This document shows, in pieces, positions 37,124-46,044 of a DNA stretch of 64,000 nt. Under the pieces are notes generated by a model that made no database searches, was not told the origin of the DNA, and saw only the letters and a list, made by a program, of their open reading frames with translations. Location: the NCBI GenBank assembly GCA_963792885.1, contig CAWBXX010000002.1:558001-622000 (forward strand). Reading direction: 5' to 3'. How positions within the stretch are numbered: position 1 is the first letter of the stretch; every line of letters begins with the position of its first letter. A program made the translations under genes and the position numbers. Origin of the DNA: DASWJZ01 sp963792885 (lineage in GTDB: Bacteria > Pseudomonadota > Alphaproteobacteria > Rhizobiales > Afifellaceae).

Positions 37124-39036
37124 TCACCCGCCCGTTGCCTGCGCCGGCGCGTCGGTCGCGCTCGCCGTCAGTTCCGAATATCCCGGCGGCTCGTCCTCCG
37201 CGTGGCGCTTCGGGGCGCCAAAAAGGAAGCCCTGCACGATGCTGCAGCCGGCGGCCCTGAGGAGCGTGACCTGCTCGCTGCTTTCGACGCCCTCCGCCGT
37301 CACATCGACGCTCAGCGTACGGCCGAGCGCGACGATCGCGGAGACGATGGCCGCCACGTCCGCGTCCTCGGTGAGCTGGCTCACGAAGGTGCGGTCGATC
37401 TTGACCTTGTTGAACGGGAAGCGTGCGAGCGCGGCGAGGCCGGAATAGCCGGCGCCGAAATCGTCCATGGCGATGCGCACGCCGAGCGCCTTGATGCGGC
37501 TAAGCGCCGCCATCAGCTCAGGCGCATTGTGAAGGAAGAGGTGCTCGGGGACTTCGATCTCCAGCCGGTCCGCGGCGAGGCCGGTTTCCTCCAAGACCTT
37601 GGCGATCTTCTTGTCGACGTCGGGCGCGCGGAACTGCGCCGCCGAGAAGTTGACCGCGACGATGCCGGATTCGAGCCACGATGCGGCGTCCTCGCAGGCG
37701 CGGTGCAGTACCCAGTCGCCGATCTCGCGGACGAGTCCCGTTTCCTCGGCGACTGCAAGGAAATCGCGCGGCGCCAGGATGCCTTCGTGCGGGCGCTCCC
37801 AGCGCACCAGCGCCTCGTAGCCGCGCAGGAGCTCCGGAGGAGAGCTCGATCTGCGGCTGGTAGAAGACGACGAACTCGCCGCGCTAAAGGGCAAGCCGCA
37901 TGTCGCGCTCAAGCGCGGCCTTGCGCTCCATGCGCTCCTTCATCTCGGTGTCGAAGACGGCGAGCGCATTGCGCCCCTCGGTCTTCGCCTTCGAAAGCGC
38001 GCTGTCGGCAGCGCGGAAAAGGAACTGAGCGCTCTCTGCGTTGATCGGATAGAGCGCTGCGCCGATGCTCGCGCCGAGCAGGATCGAGCTTCCCTGGATC
38101 TCGAAAGGCGCGCCGATCGCCTCACGGATTTCGTCGGCGATCTTGTGCATCGACTGCGTGGCGTCGCCTTCGACGATGACGGCGAACTCGTCGCCGGCAA
38201 CGCGCGCCACGCCGACCGGCCCGCTGGCGAAAGCACGCAGCCGCTCGGCTGCCACCTGCAGGACTTCGTCGCCCGCGGCGTGGCCCCAGATGTCGTTGAC
38301 TGCGCGAAATCCGTCGAGGCCGACGATCATCAGCCCGACCTGCTGATCGGCCTCCGTCGCGCGCTCCACCGCGTCTTCGAGCGCCGCGGTCAGGCCGGTC
38401 CGCGTCGGCACGTCGGTCAGCGGGTCGCGCGGCAGGGTGCTTGCGTCGAAGGCCCTCTTCTGGCGGCCGAAGCCGCTGCCGCGCGTCACCACGAAGGCGA
38501 CGGCGATCACCGCCAGGACCGCGAGCCCGACCGTCATCATGCCGATGACGCTGAAGGCGCGCGTCAGCGCTTCGATCGAATGCGTCTGGTCGACCTCGGC
38601 GAGCAGCGTGCCGACGGCCTTGCCGTCGGCGACGACGGGCACGATCACCCATTTGACGGCGTCGGAGAGCCCGAAAAGGCTCGGAAGCAGCGGCGTGTCG
38701 TCGATGACGGAGCCCCGCCTCGAGCGCGATATCGGTGAGGCGGTCCCGGTCGGAGTCGCTGATGAGCGGCAGTTCGGCCGCGCCCTTCGGCGCTTCGCTG
38801 GCGACCACGTTCCCGTTGCGGTCGAAATATCGATACTGGACGACGGACGAAAGCGTGCCGGTCGCTTCGACTGCATTGTTCTTGGCAAGCTGAGCCGCAA
38901 CTTCTTCGGCGGCCGCGACCGCGTCGGCGCTGAGCACCGAGCGCACGACGAGCCGCGACGCGACGAACACGGACAACCCGAGCGCGAAGCCGATGATGAA
39001 AACGACGATCGCGGCACGGAATTTGGGAATGGTCAT
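37124..39036 (-). pseudogene. GGDEF-EAL protein interrupted by frameshifts and an amber codon
   Basis: Three frames together make a 637-codon cyclic-di-GMP protein. The N-terminal part has a transmembrane helix (IVVFIIGFALGLSVFVASRL) and a periplasmic sensor; a second helix (VGLAVLAVIAVAFVV) precedes the GGDEF domain (VARVAGDEFAVIVEG) and the EAL domain (YEALVRWERP, MDDFGAGYSGLAAL), which keeps key residues. A shift near 38712 falls in a GGGG run. At 37884-37886 an in-frame TAG interrupts LAL-RGEFVVFYQPQ, where relatives usually have Glu or Ala; another shift is near 37850. Errors or true decay are both possible. ATG 39036 is the likely start. Confidence 0.8.
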
Positions 39037-39135
39037 TTGCGACCCCGCTAACTCGGGGTCAACAAAGCCCATTTCTTGTAAAGAATTCCCTTACCCGGTT
39101 GTGTTCACGCGACCGTTACCGGCGCTGAACGCCGC

Positions 39136-39960
39136 TTATTCCGCCGCGTCGCGCGCCGATTTCTCCTCGCTCTTGACGAGATCGAGGCGGGGCATCGCGA
39201 CGATATTGTAGCCGCAGTCGACGTAGTGGATGTCGCCGGTGACGGCGCGCGAAAGGTCGCTCAGCAGGTAGACCGCCGCCCCGCCGATATCCTCGATGGT
39301 TGTGGCGCGGCGAAGCGGAGCGTTGTCGCGCTGGTAGCCGAACATGAGCCGCGCGTCCGAGACGCCGGCGCCGGCAAGCGTGCGGATCGGGCCCGCCGAG
39401 ATCGCGTTGACGCGGATGCCGCGCTCGCCGAAGTCGGCAGCGAGGTAGCGGACCGAGGCTTCGAGCGCCGCTTTGGCGACCCCCATCACATTGTAGTTCG
39501 GCATCACACGGGTCGACCCGCCATAGGTGAGAGTCAGGACGCTGCCGCCCTTCGGCATCAGCTCGGCCGCCATGCGCGTCATCTCGGTGAACGAGAAGCA
39601 GGAGATCAGCATGGTGCGGGCGAAGTTCTCGCGCGAGGTCTCGGCGTAGCGTCCCTTGAGCTCGGCCTTGTCGGAGAAGGCGATCGCGTGGACGGCGAAG
39701 TCGAGGCTCCCCCACGCCTGCTTCAAGGCGTCGAAGACCGCCGCCATCGAGGCGGAGTCCTCCACGTCGCAATGATAGAGCATGGTGGAGCCGAGCGAGG
39801 TCGCGAGCGGCTTCACCCGCCGCCCGAAATGCTCGCCCTGATAAGTGAAGGCGAGTTCGGCGCCCTCCGCCGCAAGCGACTTGGCGATCCCCCAGGCGAT
39901 CGAATGATCGTTGGCGACGCCCATGATCAGGCCGCGCTTGCCGGCCATCAATGTGCTCAT
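39136..39960 (-). CDS. fabI: enoyl-[acyl-carrier-protein] reductase (NADH)
   Basis: Catalyses the last reduction step of fatty acid elongation. The 274-residue SDR protein has the nucleotide-binding start KRGLIMGVANDHSIAWGIAK, the DVEDSASM segment, and the catalytic pair in YNVMGVAKAALE (Tyr and Lys spaced by six). The SVLTLTYGGSTRVMPNYN block is typical of FabI. The frame is intact. fabB starts upstream, with eight bases between its stop and the fabI start, so fabA-fabB-fabI form one operon that makes unsaturated fatty acids possible. Confidence 0.95.
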   Translation of the reverse strand: MSTLMAGKRGLIMGVANDHSIAWGIAKSLAAEGAELAFTYQGEHFGRRVKPLATSLGSTMLYHCDVEDSASMAAVFDALKQAWGSLDFAVHAIAFSDKAELKGRYAETSRENFARTMLISCFSFTEMTRMAAELMPKGGSVLTLTYGGSTRVMPNYNVMGVAKAALEASVRYLAADFGERGIRVNAISAGPIRTLAGAGVSDARLMFGYQRDNAPLRRATTIEDIGGAAVYLLSDLSRAVTGDIHYVDCGYNIVAMPRLDLVKSEEKSARDAAE

Positions 39961-39968
39961 TCGCGTCC

Positions 39969-41196
39969 TCAGCCGGCGTAGCGCTGAAATACCAGCGTAG
40001 CATTGGTGCCGCCGAACCCGAAGGAATTCGATAGAACCGCGTCGAGCTCAACGCCGTCGCGCCGCTCGCGCACGATCGGCATGTCCGCGAACTTCGGATC
40101 GAGCTCATCGATATTGGCGCTCTCGCAGATGAAGCCGTTCTGCATCATCAAGAGGCAGTAGATCGCCTCCTGCGCGCCGGTGGCGCCGAGCGAGTGGCCG
40201 GTCAGCGACTTCGTCGCCGCGATGGGCGGGCATTTGTCGCCGGAGCCGAACACTTTGCGGATCGCGTCGATCTCCGGCCCGTCGCCGGCCGGCGTGGAGG
40301 TGGCGTGCGGATTGATGTAGCCGATCGTCTCGTTGACCGTTGGAAAGCGCCATGCGCATGCAGCGCTCGCCGCCTTCGCCGGAAGGCGCCACCATGTCGT
40401 AGCCGTCGGAGGTGGCGCCGTAGCCGACGATCTCGCCGTAGATCCTGGCGCCGCGCGCCTTTGCGTGCTCGAGCTCTTCGAGCACGAGCACGCCGGCGCC
40501 GCCGGCGATGACGAAGCCGTCGCGTTTCACGTCATAGGCGCGCGAGGCCTTGTGCCGGCGTGTCGTTGAAATTCGAGGACATCGCCCCCATCGCGTCGAA
40601 AAGCACCGAGAGCGTCCAGTCGAGCTCCTCGCAGCCGCCGGCGAAGATCACGTCCTGCTTGCCGAGTTGGATGGTCTCGTAGGCGTTGCCGATGCAATGG
40701 TTGGAAGTCGCGCAGGCGGACGAGATCGTGTAGTTCACGCCCTTGATCTTGAACCAGGTGGCGAGCGTCGCCGAGGCGGTCGATGACATCGACTTCGGCA
40801 CCGCGAACGGACCGACGCGCTTCGGGAGCCCTTCTCGCGCGTGGCGTCGGCCGCCGCCACGATGGCGCGCGTCGACGGGCCGCCGGATCCCATGATCAGG
40901 CCGGTCCGCTCGTGCGAGATCTCGTCGGGCTCGAGCCCCGCATCGCGGATCGCCTGCTCCATCGCGACGTGGTTCCACGCCGTGCCGCCGCCGTGAAAGC
41001 GCATGGCGCGGCGGTCGATCGCCTGCTCCGGCTCGCCCTGCGGCGCGCCGTGCACCTGGCAGCGGAAGCCGAGCTCCTTGTAGCGCTCGGCAGCGACGAC
41101 GCCTGAGCGCGCTTCCCTGAGGCTCGCCAGCACTTCCTGCGTGCTGTTCCCTATGGAAGAGACGATGCCCATGCCGGAGACGACGACCCGTCTCAT
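39969..41196 (-). CDS. fabB: beta-ketoacyl-ACP synthase I (three frameshifts)
   Basis: Condensing enzyme needed for unsaturated fatty acid synthesis. ATG 41196 follows AAAAAGGAGATCGCC, an ideal ribosome site, and gives MRRVVVSGMGIVSSIGN. The catalytic triad is present across frames: Cys in SSACATSNHC, His in NPHATST and His in SLTGHSLGATG. Frame changes lie near 40835, 40550 and 40345; every segment is close to the family. Merged length is about 409 residues, as expected. Because fabB is essential in most such bacteria, the shifts are almost certainly sequence errors. Confidence 0.92.
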
Positions 41197-41284
41197 GGCG
41201 ATCTCCTTTTTCGTCACCGGCCGGCGGACGAGCCGCGGCCGCTCCTCGCTGCCCAGGGCCGAATCCCAGGGTCGAATCAAGGCG

Positions 41285-41791
41285 TCAGGTCTTGAAGAGC
41301 CCGACCCTCAGGTCCGCCGCCTCGTAGATGGTCTCGCCGTCGGCCTTGAGCCACCCGTTTCCGATTCCAAGCGTCAGCTTGGAACGGACCACTCGCTTCA
41401 GGTCGACGCCGTATTCGACCAGCTTGATGTGCGGCAGCACCATGCCGGAGAATTTGACGGCGCCCACGGAGAGCGCTCGCCCGCGGCCCTGTCCGCCGAG
41501 CCAGCCGAGGAAGAAGCCGAGCAGCTGCCAAAGCGCATCGAGGCCGAGGCATCCCGGCATCACCGGGTCGCCCTTGAAGTGGCAGGAGAAGAACCAGAGG
41601 TCGGGCCTGACCGCAAGTTGCGCCCGGATGAGCCCCTTGCCCCCTTCGCCGCCGCTCTCTGATATCTCCGAGATGCGATCGAACATGAGCATGGGCGGTA
41701 GCGGGAGCTGAGCGTTGCCTTCGCCGAAGAGCTCGCCTCGCCCGCAGGCGAGAAGCTCCTCGTATTCGAAACGCGTCTTGCGCTCTGTCAT
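41285..41791 (-). CDS. fabA: 3-hydroxydecanoyl-ACP dehydratase/isomerase
   Basis: Dehydrates 3-hydroxydecanoyl-ACP and isomerises the trans-2 to the cis-3 double bond, the entry to unsaturated fatty acids. I chose ATG 41791 (MTERKTRFEYEELLACGRG), giving 168 residues, the normal length. The catalytic His is in CHFKGDPVMPGCLGLDALWQ and the Asp in the same motif. It is the first gene of fabA-fabB-fabI and is divergent from irr with a 159-base gap. Confidence 0.96.
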   Translation of the reverse strand: MTERKTRFEYEELLACGRGELFGEGNAQLPLPPMLMFDRISEISESGGEGGKGLIRAQLAVRPDLWFFSCHFKGDPVMPGCLGLDALWQLLGFFLGWLGGQGRGRALSVGAVKFSGMVLPHIKLVEYGVDLKRVVRSKLTLGIGNGWLKADGETIYEAADLRVGLFKT

Positions 41792-41889
41792 GCTTTCCAC
41801 GTCCCTTCGGACCGGCGTCGTATCACGGTTCATTTCGGTACCTAACACAGGCCGCCGCCGCGCGAAACGGCCGAGCCGGCGCCTCGTGC

Positions 41890-41918
41890 TTGTGCGAAAT
41901 GCGTCAATTCCATATAAG
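41890..41918 (+). promoter_or_regulatory. promoter of irr
   Basis: TTGTGC at 41890-41895 and TATAAG at 41913-41918 with a 17-base spacer. The expected transcription start near 41925 leaves only about 25 nt before ATG 41951, which supports that start over ATG 41930. Confidence 0.6.
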
Positions 41919-41950
41919 ATGGGAACCAGATGCAACAATCTGGACGGGTC

Positions 41951-42382
41951 ATGGCGGACGCGACCATGCGCGCGTTGAATATTGACGACAGGATGGCGGC
42001 CGAGTTGCGGCACGCGGGGCTTCGCCCGACGCGGCAGCGTGTCGAGCTGGGGCGCATCCTCTTTGCCAAGGGACACCGCCACCTCTCCGCGGAGGATCTG
42101 CATGCGGAGGCGGAATTGGCGGGCGTGCGCGTGTCGCTGGCGACCGTCTACAACGCGCTCCACCAGTTCACCGAAGCGGGGCTTCTGCGCGAGGTCGCGA
42201 TCGACGGCACGCGCCGGTATTTCGACACCAACATGAGCGACCACCACCACTTCTTCGTGGAGGGCGAGGGGCGGCTGATCGACATGAACGACCACGTCGA
42301 CATCACCGATCTGCCCAAGCCGCCCGAGGGAATGGAGATCACGGCCGTCGAGGTCGTCGTGCGCGTGCGCCGCAAACGCTAG
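41951..42382 (+). CDS. irr: iron response transcriptional regulator Irr (Fur family)
   Basis: Fur-family regulator that in Hyphomicrobiales controls iron and haem genes according to haem status. The 143-residue protein has the Fur winged helix (ELRHAGLRPTRQRVELGRIL; VSLATVYNALHQFTEAGLLRE) and the HHH motif (SDHHHFFVEGEG) that binds haem. The N-terminal haem regulatory motif (GCPW type) known from Bradyrhizobium Irr is absent, as in Rhizobium. I chose ATG 41951 because ATG 41930 would lie almost on the transcription start. The divergent fabA neighbour is usual. Confidence 0.9.
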   Translation: MADATMRALNIDDRMAAELRHAGLRPTRQRVELGRILFAKGHRHLSAEDLHAEAELAGVRVSLATVYNALHQFTEAGLLREVAIDGTRRYFDTNMSDHHHFFVEGEGRLIDMNDHVDITDLPKPPEGMEITAVEVVVRVRRKR

Positions 42383-42395
42383 CGGCCGCGCTCAG

Positions 42396-42968
42396 CTACT
42401 CGGTGAACTCTTCGTTCGGGTAGACGCCCCAGAGCTTGTCCTGCTCGATCCATCCGCGATAGCCGTTGCCGCTGATCCGGCACCAGCCGCTATGGCATTC
42501 CTCCACGTCCGCCACGACCTTCGGCGCGAGATAGGCGACGACGGTGCTCGTCGCCTCGGGGTCGGCGTGAGCCGGAAAGGGCCCGCTGTTTCCGTCGCTC
42601 TCCCAGGGCGCCACGATCGCCGTCCGCTTGCCGGAGAGCAGGCTGTGGAAGACCCATCCCTCCGCCCCTTCCGAGTCGCGAATCTTTCTCCAGTTGTCGA
42701 ATTCCTGGGTGATCTCGACCGGCAGCCCTTCCTTCACGAAGGTGAAGGCGATCTCGTATTCCTGGCCCGGCCCGCGGCGGACATTGACGTCATTCGACTT
42801 CAGGCTGACGAAGCGGGGAAGCGGCAGCCCGGTGCCGCGCACCGGGTTCTGGGCCGTTGCGTCTTTGGCCGGGAAGACGGCTGCGGCTGCGGCAAAAAGG
42901 GCGATCGTGGCAATGGTGCGGACGGCTTGGCGGGGAATTCGGATCGCACAGGCGAAATGGATGAGCAA
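42396..42968 (-). CDS. SH3 domain-containing secreted protein
   Basis: A 190-residue protein with an N-terminal hydrophobic segment (residues 17-35, VRTIATIALFAAAAAVF) and AQN after it, a probable signal peptide. Two bacterial SH3-like (SH3_4) units follow: VSLKSNDVNVRRGPGQEYEI...GWVFHSLLSG (55-110) and VVAYLAPKVVADVEEC...GYRGWIEQDKLWG (140-182). The pair EECHSGWC could form a disulfide. Such proteins bind cell wall peptides or act as periplasmic scaffolds. The next gene, a 2-hydroxyacid dehydrogenase, is divergent; the pairing recurs in related genomes. Confidence 0.85.
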   Translation of the reverse strand: MLIHFACAIRIPRQAVRTIATIALFAAAAAVFPAKDATAQNPVRGTGLPLPRFVSLKSNDVNVRRGPGQEYEIAFTFVKEGLPVEITQEFDNWRKIRDSEGAEGWVFHSLLSGKRTAIVAPWESDGNSGPFPAHADPEATSTVVAYLAPKVVADVEECHSGWCRISGNGYRGWIEQDKLWGVYPNEEFTE

Positions 42969-43076
42969 AATCGCGGCTCCTCCGGGGACCTCGGTTTGTT
43001 GCGTTTAGCCGACCTTTTGTTAAGAGCGTGTATCGCGGGAAAGCGGCCTTAAGCGGGCAAGCGAGGTATCCTGCCA

Positions 43077-44075
43077 ATGTCGAGAGCCAAGCCGCTGGTG
43101 ATCGTGACGCGGCGGCTGCCGGAGCCGGTCGAGACGCGCATGCGCGAGCTCTTCCAGACCGAGCTCAACATCGACGACAAGCCCCTGACCCAGGCGGAGC
43201 TGGTGGAGGCGATGAAGCGGGCCGACGTCATCGTCCCGACCGTGACCGACCAGATCGACGCCGGGATGATCGCGCAGGCCGGCGACAAGCTGAAGCTCAT
43301 CGCCAATTTCGGCAACGGCGTCGACAACATCGACGTCGACGCGGCGGTGAAGCGCGGCATCTTCGTCACCAACACGCCGGGCGTCCTGACCGACGACACC
43401 GCCGACATGACGATGGCGCTGATCCTCTCCGTGCCGCGGCGGCTTGCCGAGGGCGCGACGGTGCTGCGCGAAGGACAGAAATGGGATGGCTGGTCGCCGA
43501 CTTGGATGCTCGGTCACAGGATCCGCGGCAGGCGGCTCGGCATCCTTGGCATGGGGCGGATCGGAACCGCGGTGGCGCGCCGCGCACGCCCCTTCGGCCT
43601 TTCGATCCACTACCATAATCGTCGACCGATCGAGGCGCGGGTCGAGGAGGAGCTCGAAGCGACCTTCTGGGAGAGCTTCGACCAGATGCTCGCGCGCATC
43701 GACATCCTTTCCGTCAACTGCCCGGCGACGCCGGCGACGTTTCATCTCCTCTCGGCGCGGCGCCTGAAGCTGATGCGGCCGGGCGCGGTGATCGTGAATA
43801 CCGCGCGCGGCTCGATCATCGACGAGGAGGCGCTGATCGCGGCGCTGGAGGAGGGGGCGCTTTCCGGCGCCGGCCTCGACGTCTTCGAGCACGAGCCTGC
43901 CGTCAATCCGAAGCTGATCAAGCTCGCCAAGGCGGGCAAGGTCGTGCTCCTCCCGCATATGGGCTCAGCGACGCTCGAAGGCCGCGTCGACATGGGCGAG
44001 ACCGTCATCATCAACATCCGCACCTGGATGGACGGTCACAAGCCGCCGGACCGCGTGCTCCCGAGCTTCGCGTAA
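43077..44075 (+). CDS. D-isomer-specific 2-hydroxyacid dehydrogenase
   Basis: NAD(P)-dependent reductase of the glyoxylate/hydroxypyruvate reductase (D-glycerate dehydrogenase) group, 332 residues. Substrate-domain residues IANFGNGVDNIDVDAA lead to the Rossmann motif LGILGMGRIGTAVARRA (about 157-172). Catalytic residues are Arg in VNTARGSIIDEEAL, Glu in GLDVFEHEPAVNP and His in LLPHMGSAT. The gene probably serves the serine cycle, photorespiration-like glycolate metabolism or general 2-keto acid reduction; the sequence cannot decide. The frame is intact. Confidence 0.93.
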   Translation: MSRAKPLVIVTRRLPEPVETRMRELFQTELNIDDKPLTQAELVEAMKRADVIVPTVTDQIDAGMIAQAGDKLKLIANFGNGVDNIDVDAAVKRGIFVTNTPGVLTDDTADMTMALILSVPRRLAEGATVLREGQKWDGWSPTWMLGHRIRGRRLGILGMGRIGTAVARRARPFGLSIHYHNRRPIEARVEEELEATFWESFDQMLARIDILSVNCPATPATFHLLSARRLKLMRPGAVIVNTARGSIIDEEALIAALEEGALSGAGLDVFEHEPAVNPKLIKLAKAGKVVLLPHMGSATLEGRVDMGETVIINIRTWMDGHKPPDRVLPSFA

Positions 44076-44113
44076 GACGGCGTTTCCCTGCCGGCGTGCT
44101 TACGCCGTTCCGG

Positions 44114-44674
44114 CTAGCACCACGGCATGCGGTGCCCGGTCCATTCGCGCGCCAGGCCCTCGCTGACGAGAATGCCGCCGAGCGAGCGCCCGTCGCGCGT
44201 GACGATCCTGAGCTTCCGCCCGTATTGATCCTCGTCGCGGCCTTCGGTTTCGAGCACGAACGGCCCTTCGTTCAGAAGCGCCAGCAGGCGGTTCGTCGCA
44301 TCTTCGCCGAGGCGCGCCTCACTGTCGCAGCGCGGCGGATGCGTCTCCGGCGCGTCGATGTCCGCGATGCGGATCTTGACGCCGCCGGTCCAGAACGTGT
44401 CGCCGTCCACGACGCAATCGTAGCGGCGGCCCGCTCCGCATATCCGGAACGAAGCCTCGATCGCGGTGCCGCTCTTCGCGTCCGTCGGCAGCGTCGCGGT
44501 GTCGACGCCGATCTTCGGCAGCACGAAAAGCGGGTGGTCCCGGTCGAACAGGAACTGCCCCGCGCCGACGAGAATCGCACCGAGAAGAAACGCCCCGACG
44601 AGCCCGCCTTGGAAGGCGCGCGAGCCGAAGCGTCCTCCGCGAATCTGCGTCTTGTAGGGGATGATCTTTGCCAC
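44114..44674 (-). CDS. thermonuclease (SNase-like) family protein
   Basis: A 186-residue protein anchored by one N-terminal helix (residues 25-42, LVGAFLLGAILVGAGQFL) and carrying an SNase-type OB fold from about residue 80. The catalytic-like signature is CVVDGDTFWTGGVKIRIADIDAPETHPP, and later EDQYGRKLRIVTRDGRSLGGILVSEGLARE. Asp, Arg and Glu of the active site appear to be present. The fold would face the periplasm. An AT-rich promoter-like palindrome lies 84 bases upstream of the start. Its physiological role is unknown. Confidence 0.88.
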   Translation of the reverse strand: MAKIIPYKTQIRGGRFGSRAFQGGLVGAFLLGAILVGAGQFLFDRDHPLFVLPKIGVDTATLPTDAKSGTAIEASFRICGAGRRYDCVVDGDTFWTGGVKIRIADIDAPETHPPRCDSEARLGEDATNRLLALLNEGPFVLETEGRDEDQYGRKLRIVTRDGRSLGGILVSEGLAREWTGHRMPWC

Positions 44675-44757
44675 GGCCGGCCCGCCTCGCCCCGCTTTCC
44701 GCGCGCGATCTTGCGGCGGCGGGCGTTAGCGAATCGTCGCCGCCCAGGGACAATTGC

Positions 44758-44784
44758 CGATTGTATATATTATAAATGCAATCG
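44758..44784 (-). promoter_or_regulatory. AT-rich promoter palindrome upstream of the thermonuclease
   Basis: An unusual AT-rich island in high-GC DNA. On the minus strand TATAAT (44769-44774) is a perfect -10 element, and CGATTG/CAATCG inverted repeats flank it (44758-44763 and 44779-44784), so a dimeric regulator could cover the -10. The -35 region is weak. It would drive the thermonuclease gene. Confidence 0.45.
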
Positions 44785-44798
44785 AAGGGGGAATCTGT

Positions 44799-45546
44799 TC
44801 AGGCCTTCCGCCGCCGGTAGCGGATTTCGTCGAACCGCTGCGCAAGCCCGTCATAGAGGAGAAGCCGCCCGACGAGCGGCTCGCCGATCCCGGCGATGAG
44901 CTTCAGCACTTCCAGCGCCTGGATCGAGCCGATCACGCCGGTGAGCGCGCCGAGGATGCCGGCTTCCGCGCAGGTCGGGAGGAGCCCGTCCGGCGGAGGC
45001 GCCGGGAAGACGTCACGATAGCCGGGGTTTTCGCCCTCATAGGGCTTCAGCACCGTGACGGAGCCGTCGAAGCGCCCGACCGCTGCCGTGACGAGCGGGA
45101 TTTTTAGCGTCGCGCAGATATCGGCGCTCAGATAGCGCGTGGAGAAATTGTCGGAGCCGTCCGCCACGATGTCGTAGCCGGAGACGATGTCTTTCGCGTT
45201 CTCCGCCGTCAGCCGCGTCTGGTGCGTCGACGACCGCGACATGCGGGTTGATGCCGGCGAGCGTCGTCTTCGCGCTCTCGACCTTGGGCACGCCGACGCG
45301 GTCGCTCGTATGGATGATCTGGCGCTGCAGGTTGGAGAGGCTGACCACGTCGTCATCGACGATGCCGAGCGTGCCGATGCCGGCCGCGGCGAGATAGAGC
45401 GCGACCGGCGCGCCGAGCCCGCCCGCACCGATGACGAGCACGCGCGCCGCCTTGAATTTCTGCTGTCCCGGGCCGCCCACCTCGCCGAGCACGATGTGCC
45501 GGGCATAGCGTTGTAGCTCATCGGACGAGAGCGGCGCGTCGTTCAT
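44799..45546 (-). CDS. HesA/MoeB/ThiF family adenylyltransferase (frameshifted)
   Basis: E1-like enzyme that adenylates the C-terminus of a small sulfur carrier (MoaD, ThiS or CysO). ATG 45546 starts MNDAPLSSDELQRYARHIVL. The nucleotide motif is VLVIGAGGLGAPVALYLAAAG, and the substrate Arg/Asp motif is DDDVVSLSNLQRQIIH. The frame shifts near 45222; the rest, DNFSTRYLSADIC...LPTCAEAGILGALTGV, runs to 44799. The usual CxxC zinc cysteines are not seen: YRCLF reads YRDVF. About 249 residues, typical. Whether it serves molybdopterin or thiamine synthesis cannot be told. Confidence 0.85.
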
Positions 45547-45580
45547 CTTGCCTCTCGCCGTTGCGATGGGGACGCTCTGC

Positions 45581-45695
45581 GTGCTTCGAGGCTCGCCTCA
45601 GGAGGCGAGCGCCTCAGCATGAGGAGGTTTGTGTCTGCCGCCCGCCCAACCTCCTCATCCTGAGGTGCTTCGCGAAGCGAAGCCTCGAAGGACGC
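45581..45695. repeat. palindromic repeat, family D, paired copy
   Basis: A 115-bp element between the MoeB and DUF1330 genes formed by two arms in inverted orientation: GCTTCGAGGCTCGC ... CCTCAGCATGAGGAGGTT and, after a 20-base spacer, AACCTCCTCATCCTGAGG ... GCGAAGCCTCGAAGG. The arms differ by one base over the 18-bp inner stem, so a long cruciform or hairpin can form. One arm is also found inside mutS (20051-20088). Confidence 0.85.
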
Positions 45696-45723
45696 AGGAC
45701 GAAACTGCAGGCAACCTCTCACA

Positions 45724-46032
45724 TCAGCCGCCCGGCTGCGGGCCGTCATAGCCCTCGACGATGACGATCTCCGCCTCTACGACCGGGTCGCGGATCGCCT
45801 TCGCCGCCTGGTAGGCGGGGTCGTTGAAGCAGTCGAGCGCCGCCTGGAAGCTCGGGAACTCGAGAATGACGTTGCGCGCCCGCGCCTTGCCTTCGACCGC
45901 CTCCTGCTTGCCGCCGCGCGACAGGAACTTTGCCCCGAAGCGCCCCAGCGGCTCGGCATTCGCCTTGATGTAGCGCGCGTAGACATCGGTGTCCCTGACG
46001 TCGATACGCACGATCCAATAGCCCTTCGCCAA
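45724..46032 (-). CDS. DUF1330 domain-containing protein
   Basis: A 102-residue protein of the DUF1330 family (dimeric ferredoxin-like barrel). It has the usual start MAKGYWIVRIDVRDTDVYARYI, the motif LSRGGKQEAVEGKARARNVI and the ending AIRDPVVEAEIVIVEGYDG. The biochemical role of DUF1330 proteins is not known. It lies 12 bases downstream of pyrF on the same strand and may be co-transcribed with it. Confidence 0.88.
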   Translation of the reverse strand: MAKGYWIVRIDVRDTDVYARYIKANAEPLGRFGAKFLSRGGKQEAVEGKARARNVILEFPSFQAALDCFNDPAYQAAKAIRDPVVEAEIVIVEGYDGPQPGG

Positions 46033-46044
46033 TCCGGTCCTCCC

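Noticed and set aside
41951..42382. Fur or Zur identity for the regulator beside fabA
   Set aside because: The HHH motif, the short C-terminus without Cys pairs and the fabA-fabB-fabI neighbourhood fit Irr better.
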